Assembly: GCA_037178625.1 (NCBI GenBank)
Contig: CM074141.1
Coordinates: 1,240,001 to 1,304,000, forward strand
Direction: 5' to 3'
DNA: 64,000 nucleotides
Source: Skeletonema tropicum
Lineage: Eukaryota; Bacillariophyta; Thalassiosirophyceae; Thalassiosirales; Thalassiosiraceae
Each line of letters opens with the position of its first letter. Within the stretch, counting starts at the first letter, position 1. The position numbers and the translations under genes are program-made. Of this stretch, positions 54,690-64,000 are shown piece by piece. Below the pieces are notes generated by a model that saw only the letters and a list, made by a program, of their open reading frames with translations, made no database searches and had not been told where the DNA came from.

Positions 54690-56910
54690 CACCCTACATA
54701 AGGTCTTCTGTCACATGTGGGAGTCCTCTTCAGAGGGACTCTGCACATGTGAGACCCTATATATGGTATGTGAGTAAAATAAGTGATTAGTTTAGGATGG
54801 TATTCAGGAGCTGTTTACTGGGCATGGTATACCTTAAGGGTAAATAAATAGGGTATGTCACAAAGAGTGTGACGCTTACCGTCTCGTGGTCAAACTCAAC
54901 TTTGTCACAAGGGCCATTTTTACATATTCCTACGTTGTACCTAGTACTGTTCACAAATGTTCAGGTACACTCCTAAGTTAAAGTGACGTTACGACTTTGT
55001 GTTACCTATGGTTGAGTCTCGCTTGCCTCGTCGTTTCCCGTCATTGAAAGCTCGAATTGATCATTCACCGCTCAAGGCAACGGCTACCATGGTCGACACT
55101 GCCGCTGCTGAAATAGACCTAGTTATTAGCCGTAATATGGGATGATTGATGGCTGATCGTTACTATGGATTATTATGTTTATGTTATCGTGCTTGGATCC
55201 AGCAGAAACGCTCGATGGGACGTTCAGTAAGCACTGTTCAGTGGCCGGCGCTCGCCGGACGTCACCGTCTAATATTGCCTCCATGCTGCCTTCCCTTGAG
55301 GTATTTGGCAGCGGCGAGGGCGTCAACACCAACATAATAATCCATAGTAACGATCAGCCACCGATCGGCCCATAGGTCGGCTGTTAACTTGGTCTATTTC
55401 AACAGCGGCAACGTAGACCATCGTTGCCTGCCTCGATGAGCGGCGTGTTGGCTGTGTGTGGGGGGGCTTGCGTGTTGGTGCTGGTCATCTTGTTGACCGG
55501 CACTGACTTTCGCATCTGAGTTTGACCACGAGACGGTAAATCCGAATTTATTTTTTCACGCGTAAACCTCGCGGTGGAGATTTCCCGCCAAAATTTGAGT
55601 CATACCCTATTTATTTACCCTTGCCCACCTTATTTTAGCAAAAATCTGCGCCGAGGCTAAACAAAATGCCGTCAAAACCCCTCCTACGGCCGATTTGCAC
55701 CATGTTGATATCATCACCCACACAGCGCCAATAACAGCGTCCAATAGCTGAAGTTGTACATAATACCTATATGAATAAAAGTGCTGCGGCTTTCTGCTGC
55801 AGCTGTTGAGCTCACTCCATAAAAAAAAATTTATTATTTTGTTAGTAAATTTACATGATAATGTAATGACATTAGTTTCACTCTCCCTTCATGATTCCCT
55901 TTGATAAATATAGGCTCAAACTGTTATATATGATAGTATAAAGCTGTTTTATTGTTTAGGGCGTTAAATTCCATCGTTTATTGGTTGATTGTTGTGGTGA
56001 CTGTTTTTTCATGTACATAACTTGTGCACATGTTATGTTGGTGGTGTTTTGGGAGCATGGGGGGCCTTTATTATTCCCTCCAAGTAGTAGAATTATTAGT
56101 TCATATCATGGTTGGTTGAGGAGAGGCGCTGGGGGGTTGTTATTATTGTTTGTCTCTCCACATGAACACCACTAAGGTGAAGGGTCAAAAAGTGCCAAAA
56201 AACAGGTGTTGTGTTATTATTCCATTAGTTCCACTTTGTTGACGTTACCCTGCCACTGAGACCTCGCCATGGGTGTTATATGATGGATGCACCTTCAATT
56301 CTTGGTAGATATCGTTGCATATGGAGTGTAGAGTGGACACAACTGTGTTGAAGGTGCCAAAAGTGCCCCAAAAATCAGTGTTGTGTTAATATTTCCATTA
56401 ATGCCGCTTTTTCGATGTTACCCTGCCACCAAGACCTCGCCATGGGTATTAGGGAATGATTGCACCGCCGGTTGTTGGGGGGTATGATGGTTTGTTGAGC
56501 GTAGAGTCGAATATGCCGTCGTCGACGATCTCGGCACTCGGCACCCTCCGTCGAGACCATGGTAATGGTGTTATTAAGCGTATTCTTAGCCATTCCCCCG
56601 CCAATGCGGGGCGCAAACGCTCACATATGCCCTTTAGAACAATAACGCAAAATGTTCGAACACGGCTTGCCGATCTGGGGATGCTATGTTGAAAGATGCT
56701 GTAGGATGGGTTTCACCGTACTTAGTAAGATCACTAACAAAATGGGTGAGCAAAATTGCAAAACCTCGACACAGCCGGTAGCTCCTCAAACAACTAGTAA
56801 TTTGTTAGATGCCCCTCAACTAAATCTGTAAAATATAGTGTAGGGTCTCAGCACTTGTGCTGAGTCCTCCAAGTGACTCAGACAGGTGTCTGAAGATCCT
56901 ATGTAGGGTG
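54690..56910. mobile_element. 2.2-kb Mutator-like element, non-autonomous
   Basis: The ends are inverted repeats beginning CACCCTACATA (54690 and, complemented, 56910). Similarity continues for about 85 bp: TCTTC, CACATGT or CACCTGT, GAGTC, then GAGACCCTA. Each end also folds on itself; the left has CACATGTGGGAGTCC paired with GGGACTCTGCACATGTG. A 9-bp direct repeat TACGATACA flanks the element (54681-54689 and 56911-56919). A 9-bp duplication with long inverted ends is typical of Mutator-like elements. No transposase frame is present. It contains the foldback element at 54836 and a degenerate direct repeat of about 90 bp (56190-56280 and 56358-56450). The frame 55981-56175 is unrecognised. 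Confidence 0.8.
54836..55622. mobile_element. 787-bp foldback element nested in the Mutator-like element
   Basis: The ends are perfect 22-bp inverted repeats (54836-54857 and 55601-55622, beginning AAGGGTAAATAAATAGGG). Further pairs of matching arms lie symmetrically inside: CCGTCTCGTGGTCAAACTC with its complement at 55518-55538, GAAATAGACC with GGTCTATTTC, and GGCTGATCGTTACTATGGAT with its complement near 55346-55366. The whole is one imperfect palindrome centred near 55,230. No open frame or clear target duplication was found. Confidence 0.8.
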
Positions 56911-56931
56911 TACGATACATAGAGATACTTA

Positions 56932-57832
56932 GGCCCCTCCTATTGAAAAAATACGTCCCGCCCTCCGTCCCGCTTAACGTTCATAACGGCAAAATAAACG
57001 GTCAAAGGCGGGTTGTTCGGCCATGGTTGGTCTGTCTGTACCCACCAACCAACCAACACTGGTGGGCACGTCGATACGACCCGCCCCGCCTTCAATCACA
57101 GTATTCCTGGGAAAACTGTGAAGCACATCTCCACCAAAAATTTTTATGTCATGACCATGGCATCCGCAATGGCTATGAAATAAGCACTCATTTGTAATAT
57201 GTTATCGATATCTCGTGAGATAAGGAGCAGCAAAGACATATAGGCGATGTCTATAGCAAGGCAGTTGCGGTAGAATGTCATCGTCCACGTCGTAATTATT
57301 GAAATAACGAGTCGCCAATCCACTTCATTGAGATGTGCATGAAATCATAATGACACAACAATAAAATAACACATCAATAAGTCTGTAGACGGCGAATCAA
57401 ACTGCAATTATCAAAATGATGATTGGTGCATTACGTGCGGCGGAATATCATCGATAAGTGCGGTAGCCTCCGATGTGATATGATTTGATGTGCATGATTT
57501 TTTATGTGTATTATTTTATGTATATAGTACTATCCTATCTAGTCTTATGATAATTATTAAAGCAACAACAAATACTACAGCAAGTACTACTGCAAGCAGT
57601 GAGCATAACATAGTACCTAATGATCCACCTGCATAGGCAGCAGATGGACGCCATGGTGGGCTGGTTAAATCGACAGTCGAAGTCAATGATAATTCGTAGG
57701 GATGACCCAGCGGGCTCTTCGGACGGACCTGGATTGAATAGGAGAGGGGGTAACAGAAACGACCCGCCTCATCAAATATGACCGTTACGCGGGACGTAAA
57801 AAGCGGGACGTACGGTTTCAATAGGAGGGGCC
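56932..57832. mobile_element. 901-bp PIF/Harbinger-like element
   Basis: The inverted ends begin GGCCCCTCCTATTGAAA (17 bp perfect) and match at 27 of 30 positions, including TACGTCCCGC. TTA flanks both sides (56929-56931 and 57833-57835), the TWA duplication expected of PIF/Harbinger. It begins just outside the Mutator-like element. No transposase is present. The minus-strand frame 57516-57821 (101 codons) has an extracellular-like part followed by a strong hydrophobic span (LCSLLAVVLAVVFVVALIIII), which may be a captured gene fragment. Confidence 0.82.
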
Positions 57833-58003
57833 TTATGTCAATCGTATCACTGTCGTAACGAGCACAACGAAACAGAAAGGCAGCAGGAAGCGGTACTCAA
57901 CTACTGACCCGCTGCTGCCATGCCATCTATATATATATATGCCCTTACTTATGTATGTACTTTTATGTTTTAAATTCTTCTTTCTCTACTGACACAGGTG
58001 TCT

Positions 58004-58145
58004 AGGGAGTAGTGAATAAAATAATCTATCTATCATCTATCTATCTGTCTCTAGAGAGGGAGTAGTGAATAAAATAATCAATCTATCTATCTATCTGTCT
58101 CTAGAGAGGGAGTAGTGAATAAAATAATCTATCTATCTATCTAAG
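58004..58145. repeat. ~53-bp minisatellite with CTAT core
   Basis: Three units of the form GGGAGTAGTGAATAAAATAATC followed by runs of CTAT and GTCTCTAGAGA. The CTAT run length varies between units. It sits in non-coding DNA. Confidence 0.9.
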
Positions 58146-60529
58146 TACTTAATTGGGCCTTGCATGCCCAGTACCGACTAAAAGTATGTAGTACATACGG
58201 TCATTGCCTAGGCATTCTCTGGAATCACTGGAATCCTGAACCTGAAGACGTATGTCTCAACTGCGGTTGCTGACACAAGGATTTGAGTTGACGTCGACGA
58301 GTACTTATCCACGGGAAGGGAAGAAGTAGATGGTTTGGAGCAGCTGGTCCGAATGGTACCTATTCTCACCAATCATCTTCTCTCGACGCAAGCCGACGCA
58401 AGCGGCATGATCCTTCATAATTCATAATATTTCTACGAAAACATAAAAAATCTTCATTACATCTCTCCATCACACTGAATTCGGATTTGATTCTGGTCAT
58501 TTCCGTGCTTGGCAGAGCAGTCCTCACAGAAACAATCACATGATACTGCTGCACCATGCATCATAAATAGAGAGCCTACCCAATGCAATAACAACTGTAG
58601 TAGGAGTAGCATAGATAGAATTTTTAAGCCCGCCCACCCGACCCTCTCAGAGCCCAGCGTCCAGCCAAACCCCCCTTGTGTGGGTAGGTCGAACTTGCCT
58701 GCTGCGCTATTGTAATGAGCTCTGGAGACAGGATTGGAAAGGCCTTCCTAGTAAAGTCCCAATTTCCTGTCACTCCCGGTATGTCATACTTCTTGCCCGA
58801 TACATCTCTACCCAAACGAACTAGCGGTCGGGCTTGCTAGTCCGCATCTTGTCCGGCCGGATAGTGTCTGGATCGGATCACGATCACGCGGATCACGGAT
58901 CGGATATTTTCTGCAGCACCATTTTGCTTCTCTGTTGTATAGCTGTCTTAAATCAACAAACCTATGAGGTAGATTTTTTTTTGTACGTAGGAATCGTCCA
59001 AGAAGCGGTACCAAAGTGGCGCCAACGATCATCGAGCACATCGTCACCATGGGATTTCCGCCCGATCATCGTACTTTACTAGAGGCATGGTGTTATTATA
59101 TAAAAGATGTAATGCTCGGGGTATTTATATGGATATATATGAATGTATGAAGTGACTTGATATGTACCGATTTTTACATTTGATGCAAAATAAAAGCCAA
59201 TCAGTGCACATGGATGTTTATCCTCATCTCCTCCGTGATCAATGAACGATGGTGCTATAACAAATATTTCAGCACTATCGACACCAAACACTGTTAAAAT
59301 AACGATTATACAGTTATGTTATGAATGTGTATATCTTTTTGTTGCATAATAATTCGTTTTGAGGCCCACAGATCCCTGTCATTCAACACAAACACTTGTG
59401 TTTGAACACCTATCTCCTACAAGAGAATACACTTTGTGCATTCCAACGATGTCAGCAGTGAACATATGCAGCTTTATCCGTCAACCATTACTTCATTGAA
59501 ACCGGAGAATCATAACAAGTCACTGAAGATTCCACTCCGATCTATTCAGAGCAATGTAGCGCCATAACAACAGCCTTCTTCGGAGACAATATGTGCACTT
59601 ATTCCACCCTGATTGAACTTCAAGTCACACAATTATGACCCTGTCTCTCCAATCAAATGCAATAGTTGCTGTGCCTTTGTTGTCGGATGGTGAGGTTGGA
59701 TTGAACAACGAAACCATTGCAGTTTGTTCGAGGAATGGCCATGTGTTGGGCTATGGTGATACCAAGGCTGAGTTCGCCGATGGTAGTGTAGTCAGTGAAA
59801 TCGGATCTCCTTAACAGCTCCATGGCACAAAGCGATCCTTCCTTATTATTGAGAGCTCTCCTGTCGTGTTTAGTTGTCTCGTCATGATCAGAGGTCGGAA
59901 TAGAGCAATGAAATGGGTGACATTTGTGTGTAATCGATGATGTGATGTGCAGCAGCAACATGGTGCCTGACGGAGTGCTATGGCCATATGAAGTCACTAA
60001 CAATGAATCACACCGACAACCAATGTCTATATGTATAAGCGGCGGCGAGGGTTGATGGAGAGAGACCGATTGTACCATTCATATTGAGTGGAATTGGACG
60101 ATGATGCTACGATGATGGTAATTTGCGCTGCTATAGCGGCATTTTAATTTGCGTCTCTGCTCTTTAATAACTAAGTTGGGTAGGCTCGGCTTTGGATTCC
60201 TTGTGGTCTAAGCTATTCATGGACTACCATACCCAACCTACTGTGGATGTAATGGAGGAGGTGTGATTTTTTATGTTATGGCACTTTTATGGCGGAAATG
60301 GTGCCATGGCGTGGTGGATTGTCGCGGTGGTGGAACTTTTTGGTGGTGGCCAAAAACACATTTGGGGGCTCTTCTGACCTTCTCAAGTGCCGGATGGAGC
60401 TACATACTATTCCTACGTTGATACGCTACCCCGTAGGGTCCGTGATTTAAGTGTTGGAGACTAGCTGATAGCAATCCCCGGTTTCCAGGAAACTTTCCGG
60501 TAAACACGACACCGATCGAGGACTCCTCG
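58146..60529. other. Long intergenic region, no gene seen
   Basis: 2.4 kb without a convincing coding frame. Two exact ATTCCTACGT motifs occur (58985-58994 in reverse, 60409-60418 forward). Near 58860-58910 there are overlapping GATCGGATCACG words. The minus-strand frame at 59653-60078 (141 codons) has no family resemblance or compositional support. No RNA gene was recognised. Confidence 0.5.
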
Positions 60530-60732
60530 CCAATTTCATCCAAGTGCATAAACAACAAACCGACAAGGTCACTTTATCGTTTAATCATGTACTAGAAGAT
60601 CATTACCAAGTAGTAGTAGTGTTTTAGCATACCAATTTCATCCAAGTGCATAAACAACAAACCGACAAGGTCACTTTATCGTTTAATCATGTACTAGAAG
60701 ATCATTACCAAGTAGTAGTAGTGTTTTAGCAT
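60530..60732. repeat. Exact 102-bp tandem duplication
   Basis: 60530-60631 is repeated at 60632-60732, without differences that I can see. The second unit ends in GTTTTAGCAT about 115 bp before the start codon of the next gene, so the duplication is in its promoter. Confidence 0.95.
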
Positions 60733-60846
60733 TAAGACAGCTATAAGTAGGTTGTAACCCTTGGGTTGTAGAGCCAAGCTAACTGCTAGCTTTACACTAC
60801 TAATTCTGTGGTATCGATATTATTCACTCCCTTTTGTTCAAGTAAT

Positions 60847-61455
60847 ATGAAGACCTTAGCAGTGTTACTACTATCATGGCTGATCTCACCGTCATCGGCC
60901 TACACAACCCCGAAAAAACCCACCAGCACAGCAACGATTTCCCACCGTCGAACTTTCCTGTCTAAAATCGCTTCAGCCGCTGTTGCATCAGCCGCTACTA
61001 CCACCGCTTATCCCAACGATGCTTCAGCTGCTACTACCGCCGCTGCCGACGACGACATGTCAGTACCCAACTATATTCGTCAAGTGTTTGGGTCGCCTCT
61101 CGTAGGGGCTACTCCCAACATACCCACAAAACCCACACCCACCGATGAGTACGATTCACGCGAGGCACGGAATCGAGCCTACGATGAAGCATTCCAACAA
61201 GATGCACGCGATCGAGATGCCTACTATGGACAATTGGCAATGAAGAAACGTCAAGAGAAGATTCAGAATGTACAGCAATATAGAGAGAGTTTGGGACTGG
61301 ATGGGAAGGGGGATGTGAGAATGAGGGTGGGGGAAGAGAGGGTGCAGGGGTTGGCTTCGTTGAGAGAATTGAAAGCTGATTATTTGGCATCGTTAGAAGA
61401 GCAGATAGATGATGATGATTCGTCTCAAAGTAGTGTCGAAACACCAGCGGAATGA
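60847..61455 (+). CDS. Predicted thylakoid-lumen protein, unknown function
   Basis: A 202-aa protein with a tripartite leader. The signal peptide is MKTLAVLLLSWLISPSSA, followed by YTTP at the expected cleavage site (the diatom ASAF-type motif with Tyr for Phe) and a Ser/Thr-rich transit part. Then HRRTFLSKIASAAVASAATTTA has twin arginines and an alanine-rich core typical of Tat import into the thylakoid lumen, probably cleaved near ASA (about 61-63). The mature part is about 140 residues, hydrophilic and helical, containing SVPNYIRQVFGSPLVG, a Glu/Arg-rich helix (DSREARNRAYDEAFQQDARDRD) and an acidic tail. I do not recognise the family. The ATG at 60847 is preferred because the longer frame begins with GTG. 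Confidence 0.75.
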   Translation: MKTLAVLLLSWLISPSSAYTTPKKPTSTATISHRRTFLSKIASAAVASAATTTAYPNDASAATTAAADDDMSVPNYIRQVFGSPLVGATPNIPTKPTPTDEYDSREARNRAYDEAFQQDARDRDAYYGQLAMKKRQEKIQNVQQYRESLGLDGKGDVRMRVGEERVQGLASLRELKADYLASLEEQIDDDDSSQSSVETPAE

Positions 61456-61560
61456 ACAAATACAAATCTATTGAAAACATATTTGAAATGAAGCCTACAT
61501 AATGAGTTCCTTCAAGTTTGTTCATATGATATGAAGTAGTGATTCACGTTCGTTAGCTAT

Positions 61561-63609
61561 CTATTCTTTAGTGTCAGCCTGGCCTCTATTTTGCTTACGG
61601 AATGATAACCGAGAAATCCAAGCTCTGAATCCTTTCACCTGATGTGCATCCTTCGCTTGCTCGTCTTCTATTTTGTCAGAATTATTCTCAACTGCAGCAG
61701 TCGAAGAGGTTCTCTCCTCAATTGGAACGTCTACCTTTTGAGGTGCATTATCCACAGTAACTTCTTCGGCTGCAATCTCTGCTACAGCATCTGACTCATT
61801 ATCAGTTTCATCGTTTGACTCGTTGACTGTTTCTTCTTCCTTGCTTGTAGTTACAAGAAGATCTTCCAAAATTCCAGCCTTTTGTCGTATCATCTCTCGC
61901 ACAGAATTGACATCATTGTCTACCAATGATTTCATCCCCTGTACAAACTTCCAAAGTGTGATACTGCTACTCTCATCGCTTGTATCAGATTCATCGTCAT
62001 TCTTTGTTGACACAACTTCTGCTTCCGTTCTTGATCGTTTCATTTGCTCTTCCTTACTCCATAACGAAGCAAGAGACGCATCTCTTCTAATTTGCATTGG
62101 TGACTGTCTAGAAAATTTCTCCTTGATATGTTTGTCAGTGTGTTCGTGTGACTGTTGTTGTTCTTGTACATCCGAATCTTTCTTATCTACACCGAGTTGT
62201 TTCTCTAATTGTTCTATTCTTTGGAGGAGTACTTTCATCGCAGGATCGCGTGTGACTTCAGATTCACTCGGTGGCTGTTTTGCAGTAGTTGATGGTATTG
62301 AATTGTCATCTTGATGTTGTGCTGATGTCGACGCGGAAGTTGTAGATTGGTCTTCATCATCATCTTGTTGTTGCTGTTTTTCGGTTGAATCGCCTTCAAC
62401 TTCTCCATCGTCGCGAGCAGCCTTGCCAACTCGATCTTCTACACCACCAAGAAACAAATCATTCACTACCAACTTAACTTTCTCCAACACTCCTCCACCC
62501 TCCGATACAAGAGCCGACGAAATACCCATGCCCTTCTTTTCATTCCTATTACCATTCTGCCGTTCGACGTCTCCATTCTTACCATCACTTGCACTTGCTG
62601 CTGCAGAAGGACCCAATATCCTCGCTCGTTCTTGTTCCTCCAACTTGATATAATACTCTTTCATTTCATCCTGCATTGAATACAAATAAAGACCAATCAG
62701 TGCACCGGGTAATAATGCCAGGGCAATATTCCAAGCAAGCCATTTATTATCCATCACTAGGCCATGACTTTGTTTCGCTTGGTGAAAATGTTGTACACGT
62801 GTTGCTATACTACCACCACCATCACCATCCGTTTTGACTAATGAAGGAGAGGGGATGATTCCATCTGTAGTTTTGTGTAACCAATTCTGAAGAGTGGCGA
62901 GATTGGTCTGTACATTTTGTTTGATTTCGGATGGGACACGTTCCCAATCTAATCCCACCTCCTCTTGCTTTTGATTTTTCGATAATCGTTGCTGGTGTTG
63001 CTTTGATGATCCTTCCGCAATCTCTGTTTCTTTCCAAATCTCTTCCTCTCCACGAAACAATCGTTGCATCGTCTTGATATTCTTCTTAAAGTTATTCCCA
63101 GCTGTATCACTTAAATAATTGAGATTGGAACGTACATTTGTTCTAGCCTGTTGCAAGTAGGACATGGAATCTTTATGTAGTTGCAAGCGATGACGGTGTA
63201 GATTGGATCGTTGCTTTGGTGTTAGTCGTAGGAGTTGTTTGCGTGTGAGTAGTTTCATATCATCGTTGGTGGTGGAAGAGGAGGTGTTGTATGTGGATGT
63301 GGTGGAAGGAGGCTTTGTATTTTTAGGGTGGTTTGATGTGATTTGTTGCAGAGGTGAAAAGGATTGCTTCTTCCTCTTGCTACGTCTCTTCGTGATGGTT
63401 TCTGTGACAGTGGCAATTGCATCCGTATTGTTTTTTTTATTACCAGATGAGGATCCAGAATTATATCGATGATGATGATATTGATGGTGAGTTAGATTTT
63501 TCATACATCTTTTAGGTGTCGATGATGAACAGATGAAAACTCTCTTTTGTGAACATTTTCCAATGCGGCTGATTTTCAGCAACGCAGAGTGCTGGGCTGC
63601 TTGTATCAT
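61561..63609 (-). CDS. Large single-span coiled-coil protein, unknown function
   Basis: A 682-aa single-exon protein. The first 60 residues are basic and Ser/His-rich with almost no acid (MIQAAQHSALLKISRIGKCSQ), like a mitochondrial presequence. A Lys/Arg/Gln-rich region continues to about 230. One membrane segment lies near 290-310 (WLAWNIALALLPGALIGLYLY). The C-terminal half is very acidic and Glu/Gln/Ser-rich, with probable coiled coils (QRIEQLEKQLGV) and Asp/Glu clusters, ending in a short basic tail. No enzymatic motif is seen. A mitochondrial inner-membrane structural or tethering role is speculation. It converges with the lumenal-protein gene (105 bp between stops). Confidence 0.7.
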   Translation of the reverse strand: MIQAAQHSALLKISRIGKCSQKRVFICSSSTPKRCMKNLTHHQYHHHRYNSGSSSGNKKNNTDAIATVTETITKRRSKRKKQSFSPLQQITSNHPKNTKPPSTTSTYNTSSSTTNDDMKLLTRKQLLRLTPKQRSNLHRHRLQLHKDSMSYLQQARTNVRSNLNYLSDTAGNNFKKNIKTMQRLFRGEEEIWKETEIAEGSSKQHQQRLSKNQKQEEVGLDWERVPSEIKQNVQTNLATLQNWLHKTTDGIIPSPSLVKTDGDGGGSIATRVQHFHQAKQSHGLVMDNKWLAWNIALALLPGALIGLYLYSMQDEMKEYYIKLEEQERARILGPSAAASASDGKNGDVERQNGNRNEKKGMGISSALVSEGGGVLEKVKLVVNDLFLGGVEDRVGKAARDDGEVEGDSTEKQQQQDDDEDQSTTSASTSAQHQDDNSIPSTTAKQPPSESEVTRDPAMKVLLQRIEQLEKQLGVDKKDSDVQEQQQSHEHTDKHIKEKFSRQSPMQIRRDASLASLWSKEEQMKRSRTEAEVVSTKNDDESDTSDESSSITLWKFVQGMKSLVDNDVNSVREMIRQKAGILEDLLVTTSKEEETVNESNDETDNESDAVAEIAAEEVTVDNAPQKVDVPIEERTSSTAAVENNSDKIEDEQAKDAHQVKGFRAWISRLSFRKQNRGQADTKE

Positions 63610-64000
63610 ATTTGGAGGTCACTGACTATGCCATTGTGGGCTGCTTGCTACTTGCAAGAGCTACGGCCAAAAGCAAAAGCCGATGGAAAGTGCGTGAGAG
63701 GAGGGGGAGGGCCTTCGTAGAAAAAGAAAGGGTGCGTAGAAACGTACTAATTCCGACGGCTCGGCGCAGCCTCAGCCAAGCAAGCTATATACTTATGCGG
63801 CAGGGCAAGGGCAGCCATCACATCATCTCACATCACCTTGCGCTAGACCTCTGAAATCATTCCTACGCACACCATCACCATCACCACAGAGACATTGGCA
63901 AGCAAACTCACGAGATCAGCATCAGAAGAGCAAGAATCTATAGTTAGTCAATGAACAGAATGTGGACACAACACAAGATTACGCTACCAATAATGATGAT
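63610..64000. other. 5' flank of the 682-aa gene, window edge
   Basis: Non-coding to the end of the window. A near-match to the recurrent motif (ATTCCTACGC) occurs at about 63860, and a CACCATCACCATCACC run follows. A further gene may begin beyond the edge. Confidence 0.4.

Noticed and set aside
59653..60078. 141-codon minus-strand frame as a gene
   Set aside because: His/Ser/Thr-rich, with no domain, no promoter context and no copies. It is compatible with a chance open frame.

Overview
The window looks like nuclear DNA of a diatom, most likely a centric of the Thalassiosira/Skeletonema/Cyclotella kind. The evidence is short GT-AG introns, a multiplied family of short heat-shock-factor (HSF) DNA-binding-domain genes, a tripartite plastid/thylakoid-lumen leader on one gene, a centrin-like EF-hand gene, two diatom-style protein kinases, and many cut-and-paste transposons. 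No bacterial, organellar or rRNA features were seen. The taxon is inferred from gene content; no search was possible.

Positions 1 to about 32,490 are a tandem array of segmental duplications. The unit is an HSF-type gene on the minus strand, often head-to-head with a plus-strand alpha/beta-hydrolase-like gene (ABH). Eleven HSF copies are present. Six read as intact two-exon genes (865-1772, 6178-7091, 13795-14702, 19314-20221, 27389-28304, 31282-32158) and five are broken (232-711, 8690-9600, 16272-16415, 18681-19160, 25266-26159). Four ABH copies occur, three of them intact once a 44-45 nt intron is allowed, and one degraded. Blocks 1-3383 and 18450-21832 are almost identical, and block 845-8300 is repeated as 8640-16000. 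The array starts before the window. Because its units are so alike, comparing occupied with empty units locates insertions precisely: 4216-5870, 11489-12990, 16900-18211 and 22129-24593. A further small element at 28581-29162 is recognised from its inverted repeats and TAA duplication.

From 32,640 to 35,200 there is a DDE transposase gene between inverted ATTCCTACGTA ends, followed by a decayed retroelement-like stretch. From 36,599 to 46,485 the DNA is compact housekeeping sequence: a TIP41-like regulator, an MFS transporter broken by one in-frame stop, a Ser/Thr kinase, a centrin-like protein, a second kinase, and a type-II-membrane FkbM methyltransferase.

Positions 46,880-52,340 hold a satellite: about 22 head-to-tail units of roughly 184 bp, bordered on both sides by older diverged copies in the opposite orientation. 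A membrane-anchored polysaccharide-pyruvyl-transferase-family gene follows (52,831-54,477). Then comes a cluster of transposons without recognisable transposase genes: a Mutator-like element with a 9-bp target duplication (54,690-56,910) holding a foldback element (54,836-55,622), and a PIF/Harbinger-like element (56,932-57,832). The right end carries short tandem repeats, a predicted thylakoid-lumen protein (60,847-61,455) and a 682-residue single-span coiled-coil protein (61,561-63,609).
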